Shown here: positions 54,678 through 62,946 of the stretch, piece by piece | Position numbering within the stretch: the stretch's first letter is position 1 | How the letters are laid out: every line of letters starts with the position of its first letter | Assembly (NCBI RefSeq): GCF_007896845.1 | Contig: NZ_VOHS01000010.1 | Coordinates: forward strand, 124,001-188,000 | DNA: 64,000 nt | Source of the DNA: Chitinophaga pinensis | GTDB lineage: Bacteria; Bacteroidota; Bacteroidia; Chitinophagales; Chitinophagaceae | Reading direction: 5' to 3' | Notes under the pieces: model-generated | Seen by the model: only the letters and a program-made list of their open reading frames with translations | Database searches by the model: none | Told to the model about the DNA's origin: nothing | Position numbers and translations under genes: made by a program

Positions 54678-55061
54678 ATGTTTAAAAGATATTTTCTCGC
54701 AGGAATAGCAGCAGGCATCCTTTCAGGACTTGCTGCTTTTTTTTACGATCGCATCTACACGACGGCGATGGAAGTGAATTTTACACGGCTGGTATCCCCG
54801 GCAGGTATATTCAGTGCATCGCTCTTCACCGGTATGCTGATCGCTTTATGCTGCTTTACGATCCGTGCATGCTTTAAAAAGGAAATGGAGATATTAACAA
54901 ACATACTGATTGCAGGTATTACGCTATTGAGTATGATCATTCCTTTTATGGTGAGTCTTCCCTTAGATATGGAAAGACCGGAATTATTTCCGGGTCTGGT
55001 AATACCCATGCAGTTGTTTCCGGCATTGATGTGGCTTGTAATAAAACCGCTCTTTCTATAA
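54678..55061 (+). CDS. Small membrane protein (127 aa), hypothetical
   Basis: A 127-residue protein with four hydrophobic helices: YFLAGIAAGILSGLAAFFY, ASLFTGMLIALCCFTIRAC, LIAGITLLSMIIPFMVSL and LVIPMQLFPALMWLVI. ATG start, directly after yceI, probably co-transcribed. I do not recognise the family. Confidence 0.75.
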   Translation: MFKRYFLAGIAAGILSGLAAFFYDRIYTTAMEVNFTRLVSPAGIFSASLFTGMLIALCCFTIRACFKKEMEILTNILIAGITLLSMIIPFMVSLPLDMERPELFPGLVIPMQLFPALMWLVIKPLFL

Positions 55062-55082
55062 CGTCGATCCATATATGCACCA

Positions 55083-55109
55083 AAAAGCCCCCGCTTTCGC
55101 GAGGGCTCT
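55083..55109 (-). terminator. Terminator of the hcp gene
   Basis: AGCCC-C-CGC with loop TTTC and GCG-A-GGGCT. On the minus strand it is followed by TTTTT. It ends the T6SS minus-strand operon. Confidence 0.75.
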
Positions 55110-55143
55110 GGTACAATTACGTTCAGTTAACAAATTATACCAA

Positions 55144-55530
55144 TCAAACCCATTCGTTAATATGGGTCCCACTGCCCATACTCAATTCACGGGCTGAAAT
55201 GGTGAAGGCAACGCTCATCGGGTTCTTGTCATCAGCGTCAAAAGACTCTTCAAACTTTACCAGATAGCCTTCTTTGAAGCTCAATTGTTTCAACTGCGCA
55301 TCAGAGTCTCTTTTGTAGAAAGTAATGGTACCATCTTTTCTTTCGAAATTGTTTACCATCCATTCAAAGAGATCTGTTTCTCCTGTTGATTCAACAATTA
55401 AACGGATTCTGCCACCGCGTGTGATTGCCGAAGGGCGACCGGTAGCGTCTACTTCTTGGGTGAGGTCGTAGCTGCAGTGTTTTACCACCAATTTTTTGCC
55501 AGCTACTTCAAACACTGATTTGAAGGACAT
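55144..55530 (-). CDS. tssD: T6SS tube protein TssD (Hcp), Bacteroidota type
   Basis: A 128-residue protein, MSFKSVFEVAGKKLVVKHCSYDLTQEVD with TGRPSAITRGGRIRLIVEST and a C-terminal MSVAFTISARELSMGSG. This is the T6SSiii Hcp/TssD pattern: short, with a beta-barrel-forming N-terminus, lacking a signal peptide. It forms the inner tube that is pushed into target cells with toxins loaded. It is the last gene of the minus arm, 114 bp after tssO, and appears to have its own promoter, fitting the high demand for tube protein. Confidence 0.9.
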   Translation of the reverse strand: MSFKSVFEVAGKKLVVKHCSYDLTQEVDATGRPSAITRGGRIRLIVESTGETDLFEWMVNNFERKDGTITFYKRDSDAQLKQLSFKEGYLVKFEESFDADDKNPMSVAFTISARELSMGSGTHINEWV

Positions 55531-55604
55531 GGGTTAAATGTTTAAGGTTTGCAATAAAGAATTAACAAAAATGAGCTATTTATTTATGTAGTTATTTATG
55601 ACAT

Positions 55605-55636
55605 CAAATTTAACGTAATCCTTTAATACAACCAAA
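55605..55636 (-). promoter_or_regulatory. Separate promoter for hcp (tssD)
   Basis: On the minus strand, TTTG (55633-55636) and TAAATTTG (55605-55612) with exactly 20 bp between, an ideal match to the Bacteroidota consensus. It lies in the tssO-hcp gap, so hcp can be transcribed apart from the baseplate genes. Confidence 0.65.
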
Positions 55637-55644
55637 ACTTTAAC

Positions 55645-56157
55645 TCATCTTGATCTCATCATCTGTCTGTTATAATCAAGCTCATTGCGCGTTGTCTCCA
55701 GTTCGCGGTTGAGATCGGCAATCTTCTCTTTCAACTCTGCTATTGTTTGCTGTGCATTCTGCAATCCTCTCATCTGTTGCTTGCCTTGTTGAATAGACAG
55801 CAGATTCTGAATAATGTTATTGTACAGTCCGTAGTGCGTCACTGATTCTTTAGGAATAGTGTTACGCATTGTAACAAGATCCTGCGCTACTACCTGATCC
55901 ATATAATTTGCATTCTGATTAGGCAGATTAATAGAGTCCAGATTATTCTTCACCTTCTCCATCCTTTGCAGAAAATCTCCCTGAAATGCCTGCTCCTGCC
56001 GGAATGAAGTCAGCTGCTTACGCAGATCTTCATTCTCTTTTGCAGGTACCTGATAATTAAAAAATATAGCCAGTACGAACAGGCCTACTGTAACGACAAA
56101 GAAAAGAAGGAACCAAAGAAATGCTGCTGTTCTCTCCTGTTTGTTTAGTACACGCAT
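55645..56157 (-). CDS. tssO: T6SSiii membrane protein TssO
   Basis: A 170-residue protein: a single N-terminal transmembrane helix (FLWFLLFFVVTVGLFVLAIFF, residues 13-33), then a periplasmic part that is largely coiled coil (AQQTIAELKEKIADLNRELETTRNEL). Size and layout match TssO of subtype-iii systems, a component specific to Bacteroidota that helps replace the TssJLM membrane complex. Encoded 22 bp after tssK. Confidence 0.85.
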   Translation of the reverse strand: MRVLNKQERTAAFLWFLLFFVVTVGLFVLAIFFNYQVPAKENEDLRKQLTSFRQEQAFQGDFLQRMEKVKNNLDSINLPNQNANYMDQVVAQDLVTMRNTIPKESVTHYGLYNNIIQNLLSIQQGKQQMRGLQNAQQTIAELKEKIADLNRELETTRNELDYNRQMMRSR

Positions 56158-56179
56158 GTATTATAGTGTTATAAATAAA

Positions 56180-57355
56180 TCAATCTGTGAAAAACCATCT
56201 TTTGGTTTTATGCTTGCGCAGATATTCTGAATCTTCTGCAGATTCTTCCTTGACAAAAATACCCTTGTCAGTTTTACTGCCGATGTAATCCAGTCTGCTG
56301 AGACTTTCGAACAATTTACTGATCGCACGTACGAAAGGTATCATAGGCTCCAGACACTCTCTTACATCTGTATGCTTATAACGGATATTCGAACAATTGA
56401 CCATCAGCGTTTCCAGTTCACCCTGTCGCAGTTCACACCATTCTGACAGATAATTTAACAGTTCTTCCTTACCTGTATGTGCGCGTAAGTCAATTGCATT
56501 TTTCATGGTCCGCGACAATCCTGCCACTACTTCCAGCATCTCTGCGGGTGACTGATACAATCCTAACCAACGGAACTGTGATATACGTGTACCAAGGTAT
56601 TGTACCATTCTTTCTGTAATGTACAACACCACCTGTGCCAGATCATTGTTCTGATTTTTACCATAGATCTTCTGTACGATCTGTACACCATGCAGTTCAA
56701 GATAACCAAGAAACTGATCCAGTTCCTGATGCAGATCAGCCAGTGCAGGATGTGCTGATACAACACTGGTTGGCGGAATATAATCATCATCCAGCTGCGG
56801 ACGTCCATCCTTAACAGTGATACGTCCCAGTATCATCTGATAGGCGCCTAACTGCCCCTGTGGCATCTGTGATGCCGGTTGTATAAACAACTCATATTCC
56901 GGCGTAGCATATGGCAAACGTGGGGGATCTTCATGCAATAAAGGTTCTCCGCTCGGCTGACGGTCAAACGGATCGACCTGTATCAGAATATAATAAGCGG
57001 GTTCCGTATGCTGCGGGTCCCACCTGTAAGATATCTCAGGGAATGTAGTTGCATACTTCAAAGAGTGCACAGTATGCTCCGGGATCTCTATGCGTGCACC
57101 ACCGGGAGTAACTGCACGGCATTCTGTAAGTTTGATGCGCCATTGATGCTGATTATCTGTTACGAACCAGCAGCGAAGGGATTCCTTACTCTCTGCTTTA
57201 GCCGGCAATAGTCCATAGTTCTGCGCATGCAAACCGCTGGAGATAGCATCCCGGATCTGATCAAGCATCGCATTTTCAGTTTCAATGAAATGCTGCTTCT
57301 TAATTTTCATTCCATCCACCCAGTTGACGGGAAAATATTTGAGCGGTTCTGCCAT
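56180..57355 (-). CDS. tssK: T6SS baseplate protein TssK
   Basis: A 391-residue cytoplasmic protein. It opens PLKYFPVNWVDGMKIKKQHF, the TssK signature of a Trp/His-rich start, and carries ISQFRWLGLYQSPAEMLEVVAGLSRTM in its C-terminal half. TssK links the phage-like baseplate to the membrane complex. Subtype iii members are shorter than proteobacterial ones, as here. It sits between tssN and tssO on the same strand, with 45 and 22 bp spacing. Confidence 0.9.
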   Translation of the reverse strand: MAEPLKYFPVNWVDGMKIKKQHFIETENAMLDQIRDAISSGLHAQNYGLLPAKAESKESLRCWFVTDNQHQWRIKLTECRAVTPGGARIEIPEHTVHSLKYATTFPEISYRWDPQHTEPAYYILIQVDPFDRQPSGEPLLHEDPPRLPYATPEYELFIQPASQMPQGQLGAYQMILGRITVKDGRPQLDDDYIPPTSVVSAHPALADLHQELDQFLGYLELHGVQIVQKIYGKNQNNDLAQVVLYITERMVQYLGTRISQFRWLGLYQSPAEMLEVVAGLSRTMKNAIDLRAHTGKEELLNYLSEWCELRQGELETLMVNCSNIRYKHTDVRECLEPMIPFVRAISKLFESLSRLDYIGSKTDKGIFVKEESAEDSEYLRKHKTKRWFFTD

Positions 57356-57400
57356 GGGATGATTGTTTGGTCAAAAAAGATTGTTTACTTGTATGAGGGA

Positions 57401-58261
57401 TTAATTGTTATTCAGCACAACTCTGTTACAGATGATCACACTGTTTTCCTGCATGCCATTCATGAAAACAGGCTTTTCGGGATCAAGTGTACGCGCTATA
57501 CCCAGCCATTTTGATTTCAGATGAAATACCCATCCGTAAGGCTGTCCGTTTTTATCGAGTACATCGATCGGCGTATTGGGGTAACGGTCATTATAGTCGT
57601 TGACAAAGTGATAAAACAGATCACCCAGATCCATTTTGATGGGGGTACGGGCCCTGAAATAAGTACGGTCCTGATCTTTGGTATTCTTCTCCAGTTCGAA
57701 GCCTATTACGATCAGATCTTTCATATCATCTTCATTCACTTCCGGTTGCTCATGATAGGCAGGATATTGCCACCATTTATGCACTCTCGCAGGAATGGCC
57801 ATCATTTTTTCGAAAGTCTTGTATACAAAAGTAGGTAGCGCAAAAGCCAGAAAACAGGTCAGCATAGGGTAATACAAAAAGTCGCCTTTTGTGAACAGGA
57901 ACTGTACCAGCATAAAGCCCACTCCCCCAAACAAAAAAATAGCCACAATAAAGGCCAGTTCTGAAGTCAGGGTACGCTCATTCGCCCAGAAACGGGTATA
58001 CATGATATGACAATGTGCAATCCCCAGACCGAGGAACCATACCTGGTAAAACAAATATTGGCTGACAAGATTCTGATGTGTAAACAGAAAAGGAATCGAG
58101 CTGATCACCGCAAATACCAGTGTGATCAGAAACAGATACCACAATGCCTTTTTCTTATATAGAGTAAAGTTTTTAATATAACGGCTCAGTAATCCCACGA
58201 TAAGAGCGCCTACCGCCATGATAGCGGCCAATACAAGATAAATTTTTGCTTTAAGTATCAT
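57401..58261 (-). CDS. tssN: T6SSiii membrane protein TssN
   Basis: A 286-residue protein. Five hydrophobic helices fill residues 5-150 (IYLVLAAIMAVGALIVGLL, ALWYLFLITLVFAVISSIPFL, LAFIVAIFLFGGVGFMLVQFLF among them). A cytoplasmic domain of about 130 residues follows, with VIGFELEKNTKDQDRTYFRARTP. This is the TssN layout, diagnostic of subtype-iii systems and absent from proteobacterial types. ATG start. Confidence 0.9.
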   Translation of the reverse strand: MILKAKIYLVLAAIMAVGALIVGLLSRYIKNFTLYKKKALWYLFLITLVFAVISSIPFLFTHQNLVSQYLFYQVWFLGLGIAHCHIMYTRFWANERTLTSELAFIVAIFLFGGVGFMLVQFLFTKGDFLYYPMLTCFLAFALPTFVYKTFEKMMAIPARVHKWWQYPAYHEQPEVNEDDMKDLIVIGFELEKNTKDQDRTYFRARTPIKMDLGDLFYHFVNDYNDRYPNTPIDVLDKNGQPYGWVFHLKSKWLGIARTLDPEKPVFMNGMQENSVIICNRVVLNNN

Positions 58262-58337
58262 AAGTTTTCCAATTGGGGAAAAGGGTTAAAACAGTCTATA
58301 GAGCCAACATCAGATGCAAAAATAGTTCCATTTAATG

Positions 58338-59291
58338 CTATAGGAAAAAATTATATCCCATCAATCCTTCCTTCTTGCGGCTATCGTTTACAACTACTTG
58401 TTTTTCATCCGGATGTGGTTCCAGTAAAGTTTCGGCTTCAACATCCGCCGGCAACAGAAAGCCCAGACAGGTTTCCAGTAATTTGCCATAAGGCTGCCAC
58501 GAAAGGAAATCGTATACCCGGCGATGTTGCAGAGGACCAACTTTCACAATGACTCTGGGCATATCGGTATAAAAAAGGCTTCCTGTCATCGTATCTACTC
58601 CCAGCCTGCATTCTCCCAGACCGGTCTGTGTACCTGAGGATACGGCAACAGGACCATTTTCACATGTAATGGCTACCGGCTCATCCAGTATGGCCTGCAG
58701 ATATAACTGCACCAATGGCAGGTTACCTGCTATACGATGAATATACGGTAATAACCTGATAAGTTTATTCACCGGTTCTTTGGGCAATCCATCCGGAATA
58801 CCCCAGAAAGATAGAAATAATTCGTCGGCATCCTTTCCCAATGCATCAAATAACAGGTGTTTCTCTCTTTGCTCCAGAAATACACGTTGCAGGAAAAATT
58901 CATGTTCCAGCGGACGGAAGAATTTACGGGCCTCCTGCTCCTCCTGCTGATGCTTTTTATAGTTAGCCACCATCTCACTTACTTCCTGCTGTTTTTGCGG
59001 CGCAAAAGCGTGAAAAAGGCCCTCCGGCAATCGGTCATACAACCCGTCACGGGAAAGTGTTAAGGTAATAAAAGGATGATATGGCTGTGAATCATCTAAT
59101 TGTGCATCTAAGATATCTTTATTGAAAGCTCTTGTAAAAACATTCTGCATTTGTACTGCCACTTCCGACTCCTGCACTTGATTATCCAGCAGTTCTCCCA
59201 CAACAACTTCTGCACGCACATCATAATGGAGACGACGTATATGATCGATTACTTCTTCGAGCACTGCGGCTTTTTGGGCATTATTTACCAT
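58338..59291 (-). CDS. tssG: T6SS baseplate protein TssG
   Basis: A 317-residue protein, MVNNAQKAAVLEEVIDHIRRL. The C-terminal part (GLGECRLGVDTMTGSLFYTDM, RVIVKVGPL, YDFLSWQPYGKLLETCLGFLLP) fits the TssG end region. TssG forms the baseplate wedge with TssE/F/K. First gene of the minus arm. The longer ORF begins with a TTG one codon upstream; the ATG at 59291 is taken. The divergent PKD gene starts 152 bp away. Confidence 0.78.
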   Translation of the reverse strand: MVNNAQKAAVLEEVIDHIRRLHYDVRAEVVVGELLDNQVQESEVAVQMQNVFTRAFNKDILDAQLDDSQPYHPFITLTLSRDGLYDRLPEGLFHAFAPQKQQEVSEMVANYKKHQQEEQEARKFFRPLEHEFFLQRVFLEQREKHLLFDALGKDADELFLSFWGIPDGLPKEPVNKLIRLLPYIHRIAGNLPLVQLYLQAILDEPVAITCENGPVAVSSGTQTGLGECRLGVDTMTGSLFYTDMPRVIVKVGPLQHRRVYDFLSWQPYGKLLETCLGFLLPADVEAETLLEPHPDEKQVVVNDSRKKEGLMGYNFFL

Positions 59292-59443
59292 CAACGGGTT
59301 AAAATTTAGGTTTTTCGATTAATCAGGGTTCTTGTTCAGGCTTTCAACCGACACAGCAATTAACTAAAAAATTGAAATACGAATGTAGGTTGTTTAGTCA
59401 TTTATGTAAAAAAATATTTAAAATTGCAGAAATTGAAAAACCC

Positions 59444-60514
59444 ATGACCCCGCGCAAGACCCAAAATGAGCGTAAAGTAAGTACGTATAGACCCTTTAGC
59501 AAGATTACAAGCCACATTGACCCAATGGTGTTGTATACATTCCTGTGTTTACTGGTTATCAGCATTGCATTGCTCGCATTCCAGGCCTCCAATAGAGAAG
59601 TATGTACCGACGCAGCCATTGTGTTAGCCAGCCAGCAACGTGCGGGTAAATCCACCACATTTACAGCTGGTGAAGTCATCACTTTTAGAGCCGATCTCAA
59701 AGGCGGCGGCGTTGCCGGCGTTAACTGGGATTTCGGAGATTCCACCGCTTCCGCACCGGGTGTACAGGTATACCATGCCTTCAGTAAAGCAGGTGTTTAC
59801 ACTGTTATCCTCCATCGCGGAAAATGCGACTGGCGACAGGAAGTAATTGTCATCAATGCCCCTCCTGAAAAAGCCCCTGATGCCGGTGGTGATATCTACC
59901 CGCTGATTGAAGGTCCTGAGGAAGTTTTCATAGGCCGTCCGGTGACTTTCAGCAACCATACACCCGGCGCATCCAGCTGGTCCTGGCAACTGCTTCAGCC
60001 CAATGCAGAAGTGCATTCCGGCAATTCTGTCAAATATACCTTCGCCTCTCCGGGTGAGCGCATCCTGTCACTGATCGTCAATGGAGACAGTAGTAAAATG
60101 GTGACAAAAAGGATCACAGTCTTTGATGCGGCTCCTCAACGCCCCAGAAATGACCATTTTGACCCCATTCCTTTCCCTGAAGACCCTAAACCGGTCGATC
60201 CTAACGCAGGTGCTGCTCCGGTGCCGGATAAGCCTAAAACACCGTCTGTTTCGGATGATGAATTCAAGTTCTTCCTCACTCAGGTAGTAGATAAACAGAA
60301 AAGTGCTTCGGACTTCTCCCCTTACCTCTGTGATAATCTGAATGCAAGGGTGCTGCTGAATGATAAAGACACTGACACCTTTGCACATTTTTGTTCCCGC
60401 ATCAGAGGTAAGAAACGTTTTAAGATCGAACTCGTCAACCTCATCAAAGATCAGAACGGTTGTGTGAAAGAAATCAGGGTGAGATATGACAGGAAATTCC
60501 TCGGTATATTCTAA
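59444..60514 (+). CDS. T6SSiii PKD-domain membrane-anchored protein (TssP candidate)
   Basis: A 356-residue protein with one transmembrane segment (LYTFLCLLVISIALLAF, residues 30-46), so type II topology with a short cytoplasmic N-terminus. Two PKD-like domains follow (VNWDFGDSTASAPGVQVYHAFSKAGVYTV; HTPGASSWSWQLL to GERILSLIVNG), then a Pro-rich linker and a C-terminal domain with conserved cysteines. The gene heads the plus arm with tssE and tssF, so it is probably TssP, a Bacteroidota-specific periplasmic part of the membrane complex. The longest ORF starts at a TTG (59372); the ATG at 59444 is used. Confidence 0.75.
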   Translation: MTPRKTQNERKVSTYRPFSKITSHIDPMVLYTFLCLLVISIALLAFQASNREVCTDAAIVLASQQRAGKSTTFTAGEVITFRADLKGGGVAGVNWDFGDSTASAPGVQVYHAFSKAGVYTVILHRGKCDWRQEVIVINAPPEKAPDAGGDIYPLIEGPEEVFIGRPVTFSNHTPGASSWSWQLLQPNAEVHSGNSVKYTFASPGERILSLIVNGDSSKMVTKRITVFDAAPQRPRNDHFDPIPFPEDPKPVDPNAGAAPVPDKPKTPSVSDDEFKFFLTQVVDKQKSASDFSPYLCDNLNARVLLNDKDTDTFAHFCSRIRGKKRFKIELVNLIKDQNGCVKEIRVRYDRKFLGIF

Positions 60515-60533
60515 TCACTTCAGACCAGATGAT

Positions 60534-60965
60534 ATGAAGAACCAGTATTATAAACTGCCACTGGACTTTTCCCGGATCCTGCAGAAAAAGGATCTTCCTG
60601 ACTGTAATCTGGAAGACTCCGTGGCCCAGCATATACAGTTGCTCATTACCACCGTACTCGGGGAGAATAAAGACGACCCGCAGTACGGCTGCCGGATATG
60701 GGATTTCGATTTCGATATCCGCGCTTCCAACAACGAAGTCAAAGAGCAGGTAGAACTGTCTGTTAAAAGCGCCATCGTGCGCTATGAACAACGTATTACT
60801 CAGGTAAGGGTGTCGGCCATGGTAAGCCAGGAGGAACTCAGTGGTGTTACCGCCAAAAAGGTCAAGAAAAAGATACGGGTGACCATCACCGGTACACTTG
60901 CCCGCAATAAAACTCCATTTCATTACAGCAGCTTCTTCTATGTAAGCCCGCTGTCGTACGATTAA
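60534..60965 (+). CDS. tssE: T6SS baseplate protein TssE (gp25-like)
   Basis: A 143-residue protein of the GPW/gp25 family. The core is SVAQHIQLLITTVLGENKDDPQYGCRIWDFDFD, with the typical L-x-T-x-x-GE turn and the Tyr-Gly-Cys-Arg region, then NEVKEQVELSVKSAIVRYEQRI. It caps the sheath at the baseplate as gp25 does in phage T4. An upstream ATG at 60486 would overlap the PKD gene by 29 bp; the ATG at 60534 gives a clean start. tssF begins 9 bp later. Confidence 0.85.
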   Translation: MKNQYYKLPLDFSRILQKKDLPDCNLEDSVAQHIQLLITTVLGENKDDPQYGCRIWDFDFDIRASNNEVKEQVELSVKSAIVRYEQRITQVRVSAMVSQEELSGVTAKKVKKKIRVTITGTLARNKTPFHYSSFFYVSPLSYD

Positions 60966-60974
60966 ACCTATGTC

Positions 60975-62807
60975 ATGCCAAGAGAACAGAAAGAAAGGAT
61001 AAAAGACCGTATGCTCAAAACGGCCGCCAGACTCTGGGGATATCCGGATGCAGAAGTGGAATCTTCTTTCGATCCCATTGTACAACTCCTGCTGGAAGCC
61101 TGTTCCAGCGAACTTGAAAAAATATCAGGCGAAGTAGACGTCTCTCATGCAAGACTGGTAGAAAGACTCGCGCAGATCATGATGCCGGAACCCATCACCA
61201 GCAGCCAGCCCGCCTACGGCGTATTACATGCCGGTAGTAATGAACCGTCTACCGTTATCGATGCAGAACACCAGCTGTTCTATACCTCGAAAAGCGGCTT
61301 CAATTCAAAAGACCTCTTCTTCATGCCGCTTACCCGGCATCGCCTGTTCCGCGGACAGGTCAAATACACCGCCATCGGCAACCGCTTCTTTGAAACGCGT
61401 GATAACTGGTTTAAAGAACAGATATTGCAAGGTAGTCTGCAGACAGACACCCCACCCAATCATCTGTGGATAGGCCTTTCACTGGAAGGCAGCCCCTCTT
61501 CCATAGAAGAAATGTCTTTCTTCTTCGATCTCAGAAACGTGCATCAACAGGAAATGTTTTACTACTATCTTCCGCTTGCACGCTTCTATCTCAACAATAC
61601 AGAACTGACTGTCAAAAGCGGCTATAGCCAAAGTCAGGATGCCGCCACTGAAGCTGTTGACAATATCATGCATCCTGCCTTTGATACCAACACCCGTTAC
61701 AGTCAGCAGATCCTGCATCGCTTCCGCCATCAGTTCCTGACAATCAGTCAACCGACTTCGCTTCCGCTGCAATCTCCCGCACCGGAAACGCTGCAACATA
61801 TATTCGGAACCGCATTCAATAAAATCCAGCCCAATATACACTGGATCAGGATTGAATTCCCGGAGACCATCCGGCATACACTGATGGAAGATCTCTTTTG
61901 TAATATCAACTGCTTCCCTGTTGTCAACAAACGTATCAATGAACAGTCACAGCGGCTGAACCGTTACCTTAACATCATGCCGCTGCACACTGCTGATATC
62001 TATTTCGATGTCAAACGTGTACATGATACCGGTGGTACTGACTATCACGTACGTAACTTCACAACAGCCGGCGAAATGCAGGAAGGCGAACTGGTGGTGC
62101 GCAGCAGTGGTATCGGAAGATTTGATACCCGCGAAGCAAAAGAAATCATCGCCTACCTCATTGAAGTGATCCGTGATGAAAGTTCGCTTTTCGAAGAAGT
62201 ACGCAATGACTATGTCGCCAACCGCATCCGCGAATTACATCAGTTAATTGCCTCTCTGGAAGAACAATTACAACCCAGCGTTAATCGTGGTAATATTCCA
62301 TATCTCATGGTAAAACCACGGGAGGATGCAGACTTCCTCTTCATTGAATTTTTTACTACAAACGGAAGTCTGGCGAATAACATACGCATGGGAACACGTT
62401 TGCAGGAATATGGCAGCGTACAGCTACAGCCGGGTTCCATCACACTCCTTTCCAATACACAAGGCGGAAAAGACCGTCTCAGTATCGACGAAAAAGTAAA
62501 CCTCTACCGTTATCACCTGCTGAGCCGGGATCGTGTAGTAACACCGGAAGATATCAAAGCACTCTGCCGCTATGTTGTCGGTAATGAGTTGCGGAATGTA
62601 AGTGTCGCCAAAGGTGTTTCTGTCCTCCCCGGCGCCTCTGAAGGATATACCCGTACACTGGATATCAGGCTGACATTATCACAACCTACAACAGCCTATG
62701 CAGCCGTGAATCTGGTGTATCTTAAAGATGAATTATTATCGCAACTGAAAGAGCGCTCAGCTAATAACTATCCGTACAGGATTTATATGAACGAGGTATT
62801 GATGTGA
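60975..62807 (+). CDS. tssF: T6SS baseplate protein TssF
   Basis: A 610-residue protein. AARLWGYPDAEVESSFDPIVQLLLEACSSELEKISGEVD is the TssF opening (helical, followed by the conserved LVERLAQIMMPEP). The body is beta-rich, with LYRYHLLSRDRVVTPEDIKALCRYVVG toward the end. TssF is the largest baseplate wedge subunit. The length fits the family. It is the third gene of the plus arm, 9 bp after tssE, and ends before a strong hairpin. Confidence 0.9.
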   Translation: MPREQKERIKDRMLKTAARLWGYPDAEVESSFDPIVQLLLEACSSELEKISGEVDVSHARLVERLAQIMMPEPITSSQPAYGVLHAGSNEPSTVIDAEHQLFYTSKSGFNSKDLFFMPLTRHRLFRGQVKYTAIGNRFFETRDNWFKEQILQGSLQTDTPPNHLWIGLSLEGSPSSIEEMSFFFDLRNVHQQEMFYYYLPLARFYLNNTELTVKSGYSQSQDAATEAVDNIMHPAFDTNTRYSQQILHRFRHQFLTISQPTSLPLQSPAPETLQHIFGTAFNKIQPNIHWIRIEFPETIRHTLMEDLFCNINCFPVVNKRINEQSQRLNRYLNIMPLHTADIYFDVKRVHDTGGTDYHVRNFTTAGEMQEGELVVRSSGIGRFDTREAKEIIAYLIEVIRDESSLFEEVRNDYVANRIRELHQLIASLEEQLQPSVNRGNIPYLMVKPREDADFLFIEFFTTNGSLANNIRMGTRLQEYGSVQLQPGSITLLSNTQGGKDRLSIDEKVNLYRYHLLSRDRVVTPEDIKALCRYVVGNELRNVSVAKGVSVLPGASEGYTRTLDIRLTLSQPTTAYAAVNLVYLKDELLSQLKERSANNYPYRIYMNEVLM

Positions 62808-62837
62808 CAAGCAATTAAAAATCAAACATCATTACCA

Positions 62838-62900
62838 CAAATATCTAAAAGAGAAGAGGCGTCCGCTTAAAGCGGACGCCTCTTCTCTTTTAGATATTTG
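62838..62900. terminator. 30-bp perfect inverted repeat, 3-nt loop
   Basis: A 30-bp arm (62838-62867) and its exact inverse (62871-62900) around TAA. GC-rich core GGCGTCCGCT. It ends the plus arm of the T6SS locus and, read on the other strand, the convergent transglycosylase gene. Unusually long and perfect. Confidence 0.85.
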
Positions 62901-62946
62901 CCGCGATCTCCGCTGCATTTCAATTGCTGATTTTCCCTTACTTCTC

